DNA of 64,000 nt from Pedobacter kyungheensis (GCF_000812965.1 NZ_JSYN01000022.1:1-64000); one strand, 5' to 3'; counted from the stretch's first letter, positions 17,186-25,129 are shown. Numbers and translations are program-made. Notes: generated from the sequence alone by a model not told the origin.

Positions 17186-17596
17186 TTATTGATTATCGTA
17201 ATTAATTAGCCAGTTGTTTCCATAACGATCAGTCAAATCGCCAAAAATAGCCCCCCAAAATGTTTCCTGCAAAGGATGTACAGCCTTACCACCCTGAGCC
17301 AGTTTATTGTAAAACTGATGGGCTTCTTCTTCTGAGTTGCAATTGAGCATCATCGAAATGGCATTCCCTTTAATTAAACCTACTTCTTCTACCATATCAG
17401 TAGCCATAATTACCAGATCGTCTTTAGCCAAAACTGCATGTAAAATGCTTTTCTCCAGGTAACGGGGCATTTTAGTGGCTATGGGCGATTCGCCAATGGT
17501 TTGCAGGGTTAATTCGCCTCCAAGGCAAGCCTGATAAAAAATCATTGCTTCCCGGCAATTGCCGTTAAACGTAAGGTAGGAGTTGATATGTGCCAC
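17186..17596 (-). CDS. VOC-superfamily protein (PhnB/3-demethylubiquinone methyltransferase-like)
   Basis: A 136-residue protein with the PhnB-type glyoxalase/bleomycin-resistance fold pattern: YLTFNGNCREAMIFYQACLGGEL at the start, SIL HAVLAKDD in the middle, and TFWGAIFGDLTDRYGNNW at the end. Members bind a metal and small ligand; the substrate is unknown. It is the middle gene of the operon, 6 bases after the GyrI-like gene. Start ATG 17596 gives the usual MAHINSYLTFNGN. Confidence 0.92.
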   Translation of the reverse strand: MAHINSYLTFNGNCREAMIFYQACLGGELTLQTIGESPIATKMPRYLEKSILHAVLAKDDLVIMATDMVEEVGLIKGNAISMMLNCNSEEEAHQFYNKLAQGGKAVHPLQETFWGAIFGDLTDRYGNNWLINYDNQ

Positions 17597-17602
17597 GAGA
17601 TT

Positions 17603-18007
17603 CTATTTTAAGATGCCCACCATACAGCGCACATCGGTTTCATTTAAATATATTTCCAAACAATAACCATTGGGATCGATATTAGGCTCGTTCAGCAGCT
17701 TTTCGAAAGTCTTTCCTATCTGAGATACATCCTGCATAAAATCAGGAATCAGTTCACTGATGTAGGGGCCTTGCTGAATGGTAAAATGTTCCAGTGACGA
17801 ATGATCTTCATCCATTTCCTCCACAGCTGCTTTGTATATAATTCCACGGTTTCCATCTGGCCGGCTAATACCAAAGTACCTGCGCCTGCCATCAGGAGGA
17901 AACAGTACATGCAGTTTTTGATGCGCTGCCAAAACACCATCAGGAAAAGAACTGGCAGTAATGCAAAGCACTTTAATATCTTGCTCTATATTGTAGGTTT
18001 CCATCAT
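17603..18007 (-). CDS. Stand-alone GyrI-like small-molecule-binding protein
   Basis: A 134-residue protein similar to the GyrI-like/AraC effector-binding domain: VLCITASSFPDGVLAAHQKLH at the start and a C-terminal YCLEIYLNETDVRCMVGIL strand pattern, without a DNA-binding domain. In Bacteroidota such proteins are often labelled transcriptional regulators, but ligand binding or hydrolase activity is as likely. It is first in the operon with the VOC and DoxX genes and divergent from a GlxA-type regulator. Two adjacent ATG codons (18007, 18004) are possible starts. Confidence 0.7.
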   Translation of the reverse strand: MMETYNIEQDIKVLCITASSFPDGVLAAHQKLHVLFPPDGRRRYFGISRPDGNRGIIYKAAVEEMDEDHSSLEHFTIQQGPYISELIPDFMQDVSQIGKTFEKLLNEPNIDPNGYCLEIYLNETDVRCMVGILK

Positions 18008-18023
18008 TTAACAATTAACAATA

Positions 18024-18031
18024 CAAACATA
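18024..18031 (-). promoter_or_regulatory. -7 box of the GyrI-like/VOC/DoxX operon
   Basis: On the minus strand TATGTTTG is an exact TAnnTTTG match 17 bases before the operon's start codon. No clear -33 TTG was found. It faces the regulator's promoter in the same 168-bp gap. Confidence 0.5.
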
Positions 18032-18079
18032 CGGTCAGCAACCGAGAGCTTTAAGCTGCATAAACGACAATTGCAGGGG

Positions 18080-18110
18080 TTGTTTACGACATTACAGCTC
18101 GTTATATTTG
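18080..18110 (+). promoter_or_regulatory. Promoter of the GlxA-type regulator
   Basis: TTG at 18080-18082, a 20-base spacer, and TATATTTG at 18103-18110 (exact TAnnTTTG). It places transcription start near 18117 and so excludes the long upstream extension of the frame. Confidence 0.7.
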
Positions 18111-18175
18111 TATTGATAACACCAGCTCCCAACCTGTTGGAGATTCACCTAACCAATAAAAATAAGCATAGACTA

Positions 18176-19165
18176 ATGAAACATGTATCTATCCTAATTC
18201 CCGAAACTGCCGTAATTGAAGCCATTGCCGACCCTCGCTATCTGTTTACTGCCGTTAACGAATTTTTACAGGCATCGGGCAAGCTACCATTGTTTAAAGT
18301 TGAACTTGTAGCCATGACCAAAGAAGTACGTTTAAATAACAGCCTTTTTTCGGTACATGCTGATAAACTGTTGCATGAAGTTGAAAATACCGATCTTATT
18401 TTTGTACCGGCTATTAGCGGTAACGTAAATTATGCGATGAATATAAACCGCGATTTGTTACCCTGGATTACCAAACACCATGCAAAAGGTGCCGAAGTAG
18501 CTTCGTTATGTTTGGGAGCATTTTTGCTGGCTGCTACAGGTTTGTTAAACGGCCGAAAATGTTCTACCCATTGGTTGTTTGCCAACCAGTTTAAAGAAAT
18601 GTTTCCGGATGTTGAACTGGTAGATGGCAGCATTATTACCGATGCACAAGGGCTCTATTCAAGTGGTGGAGCAAACTCTTACTGGAACCTGCTTTTGTAC
18701 CTTGTAGAAAAATATACCGACCGCGATACTGCTATTTTAGCTGCCAAATACTTCGCAATAGATATCGACAGGGAAAGTCAGCTGGCTTTTATGATGTTTC
18801 AGGGCCAAAAAGGCCACGAAGATGCCAAGATTAAAAAAGCACAGGAATTTATTGATGGAAACTACCAGGATAAAATTACCGTCGATCAACTGGCGGATAT
18901 GCTGGCTCTTGGTCGGAGAAGTTTTGAACGAAGGTTTAAAAGTGCAACCAAAAATACGGTAATTGAATATATCCAAAGGGTTAAAATTGAAGCAGCTAAA
19001 CGGAGTTTCGAATCGAGCCGCAAAAATATCACCGAAGTGATGTTCGATGTAGGCTATACCGATACGAAATCGTTCAGGGATGTTTTTAAAAAAATTACCG
19101 GCCTAACCCCTATTGAATACCGGAATAAATACCATAAAGCAGCACCGGTATTACAACAGGTTTAG
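18176..19165 (+). CDS. GlxA-family transcriptional regulator (DJ-1/PfpI domain plus AraC HTH)
   Basis: A 329-residue regulator. Residues 1-190 form a DJ-1/PfpI (glutamine amidotransferase-like) domain with the nucleophile-elbow-type motif VASLCLGAFLLAATG; residues about 220-318 form the AraC-type DNA-binding domain with two helix-turn-helix units (TVDQLADMLALGRRSFERRF and ITEVMFDVGYTDTKSFRDVF). The frame is open from 17801, but the promoter at 18080-18110 and the family-typical MKHVSILIPE start support ATG 18176. Divergent placement suggests it controls the GyrI-like/VOC/DoxX operon (inference). Confidence 0.92.
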   Translation: MKHVSILIPETAVIEAIADPRYLFTAVNEFLQASGKLPLFKVELVAMTKEVRLNNSLFSVHADKLLHEVENTDLIFVPAISGNVNYAMNINRDLLPWITKHHAKGAEVASLCLGAFLLAATGLLNGRKCSTHWLFANQFKEMFPDVELVDGSIITDAQGLYSSGGANSYWNLLLYLVEKYTDRDTAILAAKYFAIDIDRESQLAFMMFQGQKGHEDAKIKKAQEFIDGNYQDKITVDQLADMLALGRRSFERRFKSATKNTVIEYIQRVKIEAAKRSFESSRKNITEVMFDVGYTDTKSFRDVFKKITGLTPIEYRNKYHKAAPVLQQV

Positions 19166-19204
19166 TTGAAAAAGCTGAATGCAAAACCATTAATTTTAAA
19201 AAAA

Positions 19205-19320
19205 GTTAAAAAAAAATTAACCTGCGCACAATATATTCTATTAATAGCGTTTATGTATGTGAGAGCGTTAATTTAGATGACGGGGATGCTGCCTTAGGGT
19301 GGAATCCCCGTTTCTTTTTT
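19205..19320 (+). ncRNA. Putative structured small RNA, copy 1
   Basis: The 75 bases at 19246-19320 match 21411-21483 closely: 42 of the first 45 positions are identical (agcgtttatgtatgtgagag... onward). An A-rich tract and a CACAATA block precede the core in both copies. It ends in a terminator: arms acggggat (19280-19287) / atccccgt (19304-19311), then TTTCTTTTTT. A weak promoter (TTG near 19166, TAATTTTA near 19191) lies upstream. No gene follows on this strand, so it is a stand-alone transcript rather than a leader. Family unknown to me; the Bacteroidota Flavo-1 RNA should be compared. Confidence 0.6.
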
Positions 19321-19448
19321 GGTATGGAGAGAGGAGTACAGAGCATAGTGCAAAGCGTTTAAAACTTCCTCATATCCTTTGCTCTTTATGATTTTGCATC
19401 TGGCAAAGCACCCTATACTCCATGCCCTCTGCTATTTCCACAAAAAAA
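19321..19448. repeat. Short-word spacer (ATGGAGAG / CTCCATGC words)
   Basis: Words tatggagagaggagtac, gagcatagtgcaaagcg and, in the second half, tttgctctttatg and ctatactccatgccctctgc are partly complementary across the segment. No gene is visible. Together with the RNA and a terminator, this fills the gap 19166-19505. Confidence 0.4.
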
Positions 19449-19478
19449 AAAGGGACACCTGTTCAAAAATGTCCCTTT
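19449..19478 (-). terminator. Terminator behind the LiaF-like membrane gene
   Basis: Arms aaagggaca / tgtcccttt with a 12-nt loop, followed on the minus strand by a run of about ten T residues. It lies 28 bases downstream of the gene's stop. Confidence 0.8.
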
Positions 19479-19505
19479 CCAAAGTATATGATAGAGTTAC
19501 AATTT

Positions 19506-19895
19506 TTATTCTCCTTTATTGCTAAAGTCAACTGGTTTCTTTTCGAAATACTGATCGAAGTTTTGAACCCTTTTAGGTTTTAAGATGACATATAAACCTA
19601 AACCGATCAATACCAAAGCTGTGCTGATTCTCGACACGTCAAAATCAAAAACAGTGATCGATTTAAGGGTAAATAAACCACCAATGATGGTTAAGGCCAG
19701 CCAGCCATTACCGTTAAAATCTTTGCGATAACCTAACCACAAACCAACACCTAACATAATCGTGTGCCATTTTAAGATCCAGTGTGGAATATCTATTCCC
19801 GAATTTCTAAGTAAGCAAACAGAACCGATTACTAAGATTAAAATGCCTAAACCAAATTGTTTATCAGCGTGATTTTTTTTGATGAAAGTTTCCAT
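19506..19895 (-). CDS. LiaF-TM-like small membrane protein
   Basis: A 129-residue protein with four hydrophobic segments (about 14-30, 42-58, 64-80, 90-108) and a charged C-terminal tail (KPKRVQNFDQYFEKK). The layout and the FGLGILILVIGSVCLLRN start resemble the N-terminal membrane domain of LiaF-like proteins (DUF5668 type), which in other phyla sense envelope stress. The C-terminal LiaF domain is absent. It is a single gene. Confidence 0.75.
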   Translation of the reverse strand: METFIKKNHADKQFGLGILILVIGSVCLLRNSGIDIPHWILKWHTIMLGVGLWLGYRKDFNGNGWLALTIIGGLFTLKSITVFDFDVSRISTALVLIGLGLYVILKPKRVQNFDQYFEKKPVDFSNKGE

Positions 19896-20595
19896 GACCT
19901 TTTGTTTTTATACTTCAAATGTAGCACGGATATGCACGCCGGAGAATAGCCTTTCCCTCAGTGATCAGGTTTTATCGGTGAGTGAAACAAAAGTGTCGGT
20001 AAAAATTTTGGGAAAATTTAAGATCCGGTGATTTTACCGGTGAATGGAGTATGATCAATTCTCAATTAGCAGTTAACAATTTTCAATCACTAGTTGGCAA
20101 ATGACCAGGCACCAATAACCAATTTTCAATAAATCAATAATGAATGAACTTCGGATAAGATTGCTTCACGCTCACACCCCGCACTGCCCTTCGGTTCGCA
20201 ATGACGATGAGGGATAATAATCAAGCACCAATAATCAATGACCAGTTGGTAAATGATCAAGCACCAATAACCAATTTTCAATAGATCAATAATGAATGAA
20301 CTTCGGATAAGATTGCTTCACGCTCATACCCCTCCCTGCCCTTCGGTTCGCAATGACGATGAGGGATAATGATCAAGCACCAATAATCAATGACCAAAAA
20401 TCAATTTAGAACTAATAAAGTATAACGCACCAGGCTATGAACTATTGACTATTGACCAATATTAATGACTATTGCCCCTGTAAAGCGCTTGGAGACAGTT
20501 AACCGATTTAAACAATTAACCGATTAACTTTTACAGTTCGCAATTGGCAGTTCACAGTACCAATAAGCTAATGACTAATGAACTACTGAACCATC
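19896..20595. other. 700-bp gene-free region of word repeats
   Basis: After about 150 unremarkable bases with the divergent promoter area, 20041-20595 consists of chained words: CAATTTTCAAT, CACCAATAA, AATGACCA, CAGTTGGCA and their variants, with a 152-bp tandem duplication inside (20092-20397). The last part (20520-20560) contains cagttcgcaattggcagttc, close to the DNA inserted in leuS. No open frame of coding quality is present. Confidence 0.7.
20092..20397. repeat. Tandem duplication, two units of about 152 bp
   Basis: Unit 1 starts at agttggcaaatgaccaggca (20092) and unit 2 at agttggtaaatgatcaagca (20244). Both contain gaatgaacttcggataagat, then tgcttcacgctca and cccttcggttcgcaatgacg. 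They differ at only scattered positions, so the duplication is recent. The inner gattgcttc...gcaatgacg part is a dispersed element also seen at about 21624-21658. Confidence 0.9.
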
Positions 20596-21285
20596 CTATT
20601 CAAATACGATAATCTCCATCCCCTCGCTCATTATTACTTTTGAGGTGATGTTGATAAACAAACCATGCGCCAGCACGCCATTAATCTGGTTGAGACTGGA
20701 AGACAGTTTTGCAGGATCATCAATGAGGCCGAAATCAGCATCGATAATCAGATTTCCATTATCGGTAATAAAGGTTTTATTTTCTTTTACCCTGAGCTTG
20801 CCTTGTCCACCTAATAAGGTAATCTGATCGAAAACATATTGGTAGGCCAATGGAATGACCTCAACAGGTACAGTAAAGGCGCCCAGCTTTTTTACCTTTT
20901 TCGAAGCATCGGTAATTACAATAGCGTTTTTACTTAAAGAAGCAATAATTTTCTCTCTGAAAAGTGCACCACCTCCACCTTTAATCAAATCGAGCGATTC
21001 GGTAAATTCGTCTGCACCATCAATACTGATATCGATTTTACTTAAGCTGCCCAGATCAAGAATTTCTATCCCTAAAGATTTGGCCAGTTTTTCTGTCGCA
21101 ACAGAACTGGCCGCTGCAGTAATCTTCAAACCTCCCTTTACCAAATCCCCTAATGCTCTAATGGCAAAAGTAGTGGTAGATCCCGTTCCCAAGCCCACAA
21201 CATCGCCATCTTTAACATATTTTACAGCAGCAAGGGCTGCAGCCTGTTTTTCGGCATCTTGCTGGTTTTGATTGGTCTTTTCCAT
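20596..21285 (-). CDS. rpiA: Ribose-5-phosphate isomerase A
   Basis: Interconverts ribose 5-phosphate and ribulose 5-phosphate in the pentose phosphate pathway. Hallmarks: VGLGTGSTTTFAIRALG near 27-43, ISIDGADEFTESLDLIKGGGGALFREKI (substrate-binding Asp and catalytic Glu region), and ITDASKKVKKLG. ATG 21285 (MEKTNQNQQDAEKQ) gives 229 residues, near the usual 219-230; a longer frame to 21354 adds an unlikely leader. It is flanked by the two copies of the putative small RNA, both on the opposite strand. Confidence 0.95.
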   Translation of the reverse strand: MEKTNQNQQDAEKQAAALAAVKYVKDGDVVGLGTGSTTTFAIRALGDLVKGGLKITAAASSVATEKLAKSLGIEILDLGSLSKIDISIDGADEFTESLDLIKGGGGALFREKIIASLSKNAIVITDASKKVKKLGAFTVPVEVIPLAYQYVFDQITLLGGQGKLRVKENKTFITDNGNLIIDADFGLIDDPAKLSSSLNQINGVLAHGLFINITSKVIMSEGMEIIVFE

Positions 21286-21370
21286 AAAGTAAAAATAGGA
21301 GTTAAATGTTACAGATTGTAAAAACGTTAAAATCATTTCGATTCGTGCGGACACGAATCAATGCGAAAAA

Positions 21371-21483
21371 TGCAAAAAAAATTATAGCCAACACAATAAA
21401 TCCGATTTACAGCGTTTATGTATATGAGAGCGTTAATTTAGATGATGGGGATTCTGCAATTGCGGAATCTCCATTTCTTTTTT
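21371..21483 (+). ncRNA. Putative structured small RNA, copy 2
   Basis: Core 21411-21483 is the second copy of the element at 19246-19320. The terminator stem is atggggattc (21445-21454) / gaatctccat (21465-21474), followed by TTTCTTTTTT. Relative to copy 1 the second stem pair is changed from C-G to T-A on both sides, a compensatory change that supports selection on RNA structure. An A-tract and CACAATA block precede it as in copy 1. A small hairpin (gattcgtg/cacgaatc, about 21339-21359) lies further upstream. It is divergent from rpiA and convergent with the next gene, so it is not a leader of any gene. Confidence 0.6.
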
Positions 21484-21700
21484 CTGTCATCCTGAGCGTA
21501 GTCGAAGGATCTCTTTTCAGTTCCCTTACATAAAAAAATCGTCGTTGCGATAAGGCTTTTTCGGCCAACGAAGCCTGTCTGCTAGAGGCAGGTAATCTTT
21601 AAAGGAAAGAACTCCTGCATAAAAGATTGCTTCGTCGTTCCTCCTCGCAAAGACGAGCATTCCATTTGATTCTGGCGAAGTAAGGCTAACCCCATAAAAA
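21484..21700. repeat. Cluster of dispersed palindromic repeat fragments
   Basis: gtcatcctgagcgtagtcga followed by aggatctc (21486-21513) and gattgcttcgtcgttcctcc followed by tcgcaaagacgag (21624-21657) are fragments of two widely dispersed bacterial repeat types (recollection). Between them, cctgtctgctagaggcagg forms a small hairpin. No gene is visible. Confidence 0.6.
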
Positions 21701-21706
21701 CAAAAA

Positions 21707-21728
21707 CGGCTGATGTTTCCATCAACCG
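21707..21728 (-). terminator. Terminator of the BSP-GH92-DUF1080-cytochrome unit
   Basis: Arms cggctgatg / catcaaccg with one G-T pair, followed on the minus strand by a T-rich run (gtttttgttttt). It lies 25 bases after the stop of the cytochrome gene. Confidence 0.75.
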
Positions 21729-21752
21729 CCTTTTTACTTATTTAAGCTATTT

Positions 21753-23708
21753 TTATTTTAAAGAATTGATCCAGCTGGCAATTTTATATGCTTCAGCTTT
21801 GGTTACCTGAGGCATTGGAGGCATTTCTGTTGAGTAACCCGGCCAGTTTTGTGGCTGTGGATTGTGGATCAACTGAAATATTTTCTCAGGTGAATATTTA
21901 CGTTTTGCAATTTCTGCAAACGGCGGACCAATTTGTCTTTTGGTTTGATTGTGGCAAGCCAGACAAGTGTTTTTTGTTAATAAACCTTCTACTTCTTTAA
22001 ATGTTGGTGCTTTAGCCGTAGTTGCAGCAGTTGCAGGTGCTTTGGCTTCGGCTGTTTTTGCAGCAGCTGTTTTAGGCGCCGCTGTTTTTTTAGCCGGTGC
22101 AGATGTTGCCGGGGCAGCTTCAGAGTTTTTAGTACTCACTTCGCTCATGCTAAGCTTAGTTCCATCAGGAATCTGATTTAAGGTATAATAAGCTACCGGG
22201 TGAATCAGTGAATAGAAACCATCCTGCGAACGGATACCATCTAAAGTTAAAGTATGGATGTAATATTGACGCAGGTTCTGAACAATAATTCTTGCTTTCA
22301 ATCCATCAGCAGAAACTTTAACACCTGAGATTTTTAATTTCTCGGTATTTACCGGTGGCGAACCATAAACCGGGTGGTATTTATAAATAAAACTCTCTGC
22401 ATTGTAAGAAGCTAAATCTTCAGCAGATTTACGATCTACCGGCATAGTAAACTCAACTTCGAAACCATCAGGCATTGCCCTAACAGCTTTCATTTCGAAA
22501 GGTGTTTTATTGTTGTAAACCAATCTTTCTAAACCTTCATTGGCATCACCAGCTGATCCCCAGCCACGGTTGGTTTCTCCAACAAATAACGAACCATCTG
22601 TACCCCACTCTAACCTTAACACACCTGAACGGAAACCTTTACGGAACAAGAAGGCAGCGCCTTGCTCTTCACCTTTTACGGTTTCCATAAAAATTCTCGA
22701 AATGATACTCATACCCTGGTCGCCAACTAAAATCTGACCAGCAAATGGTCCGAATGTATTTTCAGGAATTTTAACCGGCTCAGCAGAAGAAATACCCAAA
22801 ATACCGTAAGGTAACCAAACTGATGGTAAACGCAACTCAGGGAATACTTTCTTCATATCGAACAAAGTTTTGAAGGTTTCATTAACCCTGTTTTCTGGTT
22901 TAATGTATCTTCCCTGCTCGTTTTTAGTTCTACGCTCGTCTATTTGCGAATAAAAGAAATCAGACTGTAGCTTAACCGGAGAGTTTGGCAGGTTGGTCCA
23001 CCTTAAACTTGCAGGGTGTCCCATAAAATCGCCTTTGTTTACTTTCCATAAACCACCCGATCCTACCCAGTCGCCCTGGTTTTCGGTGTAATAAAACTTA
23101 CCGTCAATTTCGCCAATACCTGCAGGCGAACGGAAACCAGCTGCATAAGGACTCATTTTACCATCTTCGGTAATATTCATGGCCCAACCACGCATCGGTA
23201 CGCGGCTTTCTGCACGCCACCATTCTTCATCTCCGAAGGCAACGTTAGCAGTAACCATAAAAGTGCCATCAGGCATTAACTTAGGTCCGAAGCTATATTC
23301 GTGGTAGTGACCACTTAAAGGCCATGCATATACGGTTTCGTACACATCGGCCTTGCCGTCCTGATCTTTATCAACCAGTTTGGTCAATTCGCCACGTTGC
23401 GCTACGTAAATAGCTCCATTTTTATAGGCAATACCTAAAATCTCGTGCAAGCCATAAGCAAATCTGCGCCAGTAAGGTTTGGTTGTTGTTGGGTTTTCTA
23501 CGATAAATACTTCTCCTCTACGGGTAGAAAGCGCTAAATCGCCATTGGGTAAGGTAATTAATCCACCAACCTCTAAAATAGGTCCTTCGGGTACGCGTAC
23601 TTTATTTATTTTGAAAAAATCTTCTTCTTTCGGTGTTTCCTGTGCAAAAACTGTAGTAAAGCTAAAACTTAATGCCAGTATTGCTAATTTCTTAAATGTA
23701 TTTCTCAT
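21753..23708 (-). CDS. Secreted beta-propeller protein with C-terminal cytochrome c domain
   Basis: A 651-residue exported protein (signal peptide 1-23, ending FTTVFAQ). Residues about 35-420 resemble the sugar-dehydrogenase-like/NHL beta-propeller of PVC-type heme proteins (GGLITLPNGDLALSTRRGEVF, GLHEILGIAYKNGAIYVAQRGEL). An Ala/Pro/Lys-rich linker (about 525-565) leads to a monoheme cytochrome c domain with CLACH at 582-586 and a likely distal Met in EMPPMP. It probably oxidises a sugar or passes electrons from such an oxidation in the periplasm. Start ATG 23708 is preferred over a GTG at 23717. It lies 11 bases after the DUF1080 gene, so the two are one unit. Confidence 0.88.
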   Translation of the reverse strand: MRNTFKKLAILALSFSFTTVFAQETPKEEDFFKINKVRVPEGPILEVGGLITLPNGDLALSTRRGEVFIVENPTTTKPYWRRFAYGLHEILGIAYKNGAIYVAQRGELTKLVDKDQDGKADVYETVYAWPLSGHYHEYSFGPKLMPDGTFMVTANVAFGDEEWWRAESRVPMRGWAMNITEDGKMSPYAAGFRSPAGIGEIDGKFYYTENQGDWVGSGGLWKVNKGDFMGHPASLRWTNLPNSPVKLQSDFFYSQIDERRTKNEQGRYIKPENRVNETFKTLFDMKKVFPELRLPSVWLPYGILGISSAEPVKIPENTFGPFAGQILVGDQGMSIISRIFMETVKGEEQGAAFLFRKGFRSGVLRLEWGTDGSLFVGETNRGWGSAGDANEGLERLVYNNKTPFEMKAVRAMPDGFEVEFTMPVDRKSAEDLASYNAESFIYKYHPVYGSPPVNTEKLKISGVKVSADGLKARIIVQNLRQYYIHTLTLDGIRSQDGFYSLIHPVAYYTLNQIPDGTKLSMSEVSTKNSEAAPATSAPAKKTAAPKTAAAKTAEAKAPATAATTAKAPTFKEVEGLLTKNTCLACHNQTKRQIGPPFAEIAKRKYSPEKIFQLIHNPQPQNWPGYSTEMPPMPQVTKAEAYKIASWINSLK

Positions 23709-23719
23709 TACTATCACAA

Positions 23720-25129
23720 TTAAAACAAAATGGTATAATTCAACTTACTTCCAATGGCTACAACCATTTCTTTCTTGCCATTTACATCTCTGATTACCGG
23801 TTTGGCAGTGCCATCAGCCAGCTGGATGTAATAAGATTTATCATCAACCAGGTATAAACCTTTCGATACTTCTTCGATATTTGAAGCAGTAGCTAAAAGG
23901 AAATACAAATCTTTTGAAGCATTGTCGATAGTAATTTCTCTGTTTAAACCTTGTCCGTTTTCCATCACTTTTACCGCATCGGTAACCGTGGTACCATAAA
24001 TACTGTATTTAAAGGTAGGTCTTTCCTGTTTATCGAGTACATATCCTTTTGTACGGAAACCTGTACCAGCAGTATCAGCTACCCATCTATTCTGTGCATT
24101 GGCCAGTTTAGAAATGGCTAAAACAGGTTTTTGTGTAAAACGGGTTACGCTGCCTAATGCACGCGAGGTACCATTACCACGGCCATCCCACATTGGTGTT
24201 GCATCGATAAAATCACCGTGCCAGCCTTGCAATAGTGTTCCGTTGTCCAAATCATAGCTGTAAGCTGTTTTTTCTGGTCCGCCTACCGAAATGGCATGCA
24301 CTGAACGTACGCCCGGCTGTACATCTACGAAACTTCTGATCATGTTGTTGCTTGCAGCTTCGATATAGATCGGATCTGCGCCACCTCTTTGGTCAGACTT
24401 AGGAATATCGGATAATGCTGTAATTACGATGTTTCTGAAAGCAACACTACCATGATCGCCTTGTAAACGCAATGGTCCGGTAGCTTTTTCGGCACCGGCA
24501 GCACCACGGGTAGCACCAAACAATTCTACATTTTCGTGAATGGTTACACCGTTAAGCACTACACTGATTACTTTAGCATTTTGGGTTTTCTTTCCCGAAG
24601 CATCAAATTGAGGTGCCTGGAAAACAATTTTAATGTGCTGCCATAAACCAGGTGCTTTACTTGCATTCTGACGTGGAGCTACGCCACCAAAACCTTTTTC
24701 GGCTTCTGGTTTGCTGTCATCCCAGCGTTGGTAAATACCACCGTTGTTAGATGAGGTTGCATTTCTCAATCCCCAGGCATCATCAATCTGGATTTCGTAA
24801 TTACCTTGCAGATAAATACCAGAGTTTGCGCCTTTAGTGGTTAAATAATCAAGTTCTACTGCTACGTTACCATATTCGTTTACGGTAAATAAATCAGATC
24901 CGGCTTTTTTAGCCGAAGACTGGTTAACCAGAATTCCTTCGCCTTTGGTTGCTTTTAAAACATTTTCGCCGTTTAAATCGGCTACAACATTTTCGGCCAG
25001 CGACCAGGAATTTCCTGGGTTACGGAAAGCAGAAAGATCTTTTAGTTCAATGCGCTGGCTGTAGGCCAGCATGGTTCCACAAAGCCAGAGCATGGCTGTA
25101 AAACCCGTCTTTGAGACGTTTCGTATCAT
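23720..25129 (-). CDS. DUF1080 (3-keto-glycoside hydrolase-like) secreted protein
   Basis: A 469-residue exported protein (signal peptide about 1-24). Residues 25-235 form a DUF1080 concanavalin-like domain: SGIYLQGNYEIQIDD, WQHIKIVFQAP and GPLRLQGDHGSVAFRNI are its signature pieces. Residues 245-469 form a second beta-rich domain (GTLLQGWHGDFIDATPMWDG) that in other bacteria accompanies cytochrome/beta-propeller dehydrogenases. DUF1080 members are now known to cleave 3-keto-glycosides. Its pairing with the downstream cytochrome protein suggests that one oxidises and the other hydrolyses a glycoside (inference). Confidence 0.85.
   Translation of the reverse strand: MIRNVSKTGFTAMLWLCGTMLAYSQRIELKDLSAFRNPGNSWSLAENVVADLNGENVLKATKGEGILVNQSSAKKAGSDLFTVNEYGNVAVELDYLTTKGANSGIYLQGNYEIQIDDAWGLRNATSSNNGGIYQRWDDSKPEAEKGFGGVAPRQNASKAPGLWQHIKIVFQAPQFDASGKKTQNAKVISVVLNGVTIHENVELFGATRGAAGAEKATGPLRLQGDHGSVAFRNIVITALSDIPKSDQRGGADPIYIEAASNNMIRSFVDVQPGVRSVHAISVGGPEKTAYSYDLDNGTLLQGWHGDFIDATPMWDGRGNGTSRALGSVTRFTQKPVLAISKLANAQNRWVADTAGTGFRTKGYVLDKQERPTFKYSIYGTTVTDAVKVMENGQGLNREITIDNASKDLYFLLATASNIEEVSKGLYLVDDKSYYIQLADGTAKPVIRDVNGKKEMVVAIGSKLNYTILF

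Noticed and set aside
17801..18175. Open upstream extension of the GlxA-type regulator (125 additional codons)
   Set aside because: It runs antisense through the GyrI-like gene, a good promoter lies inside it at 18080-18110, and the family starts at MKHVSILIPE (18176).
19205..21483. Riboswitch or leader RNA for the two-copy element
   Set aside because: Neither copy is followed by a gene on the same strand; both end in strong terminators before convergent genes.
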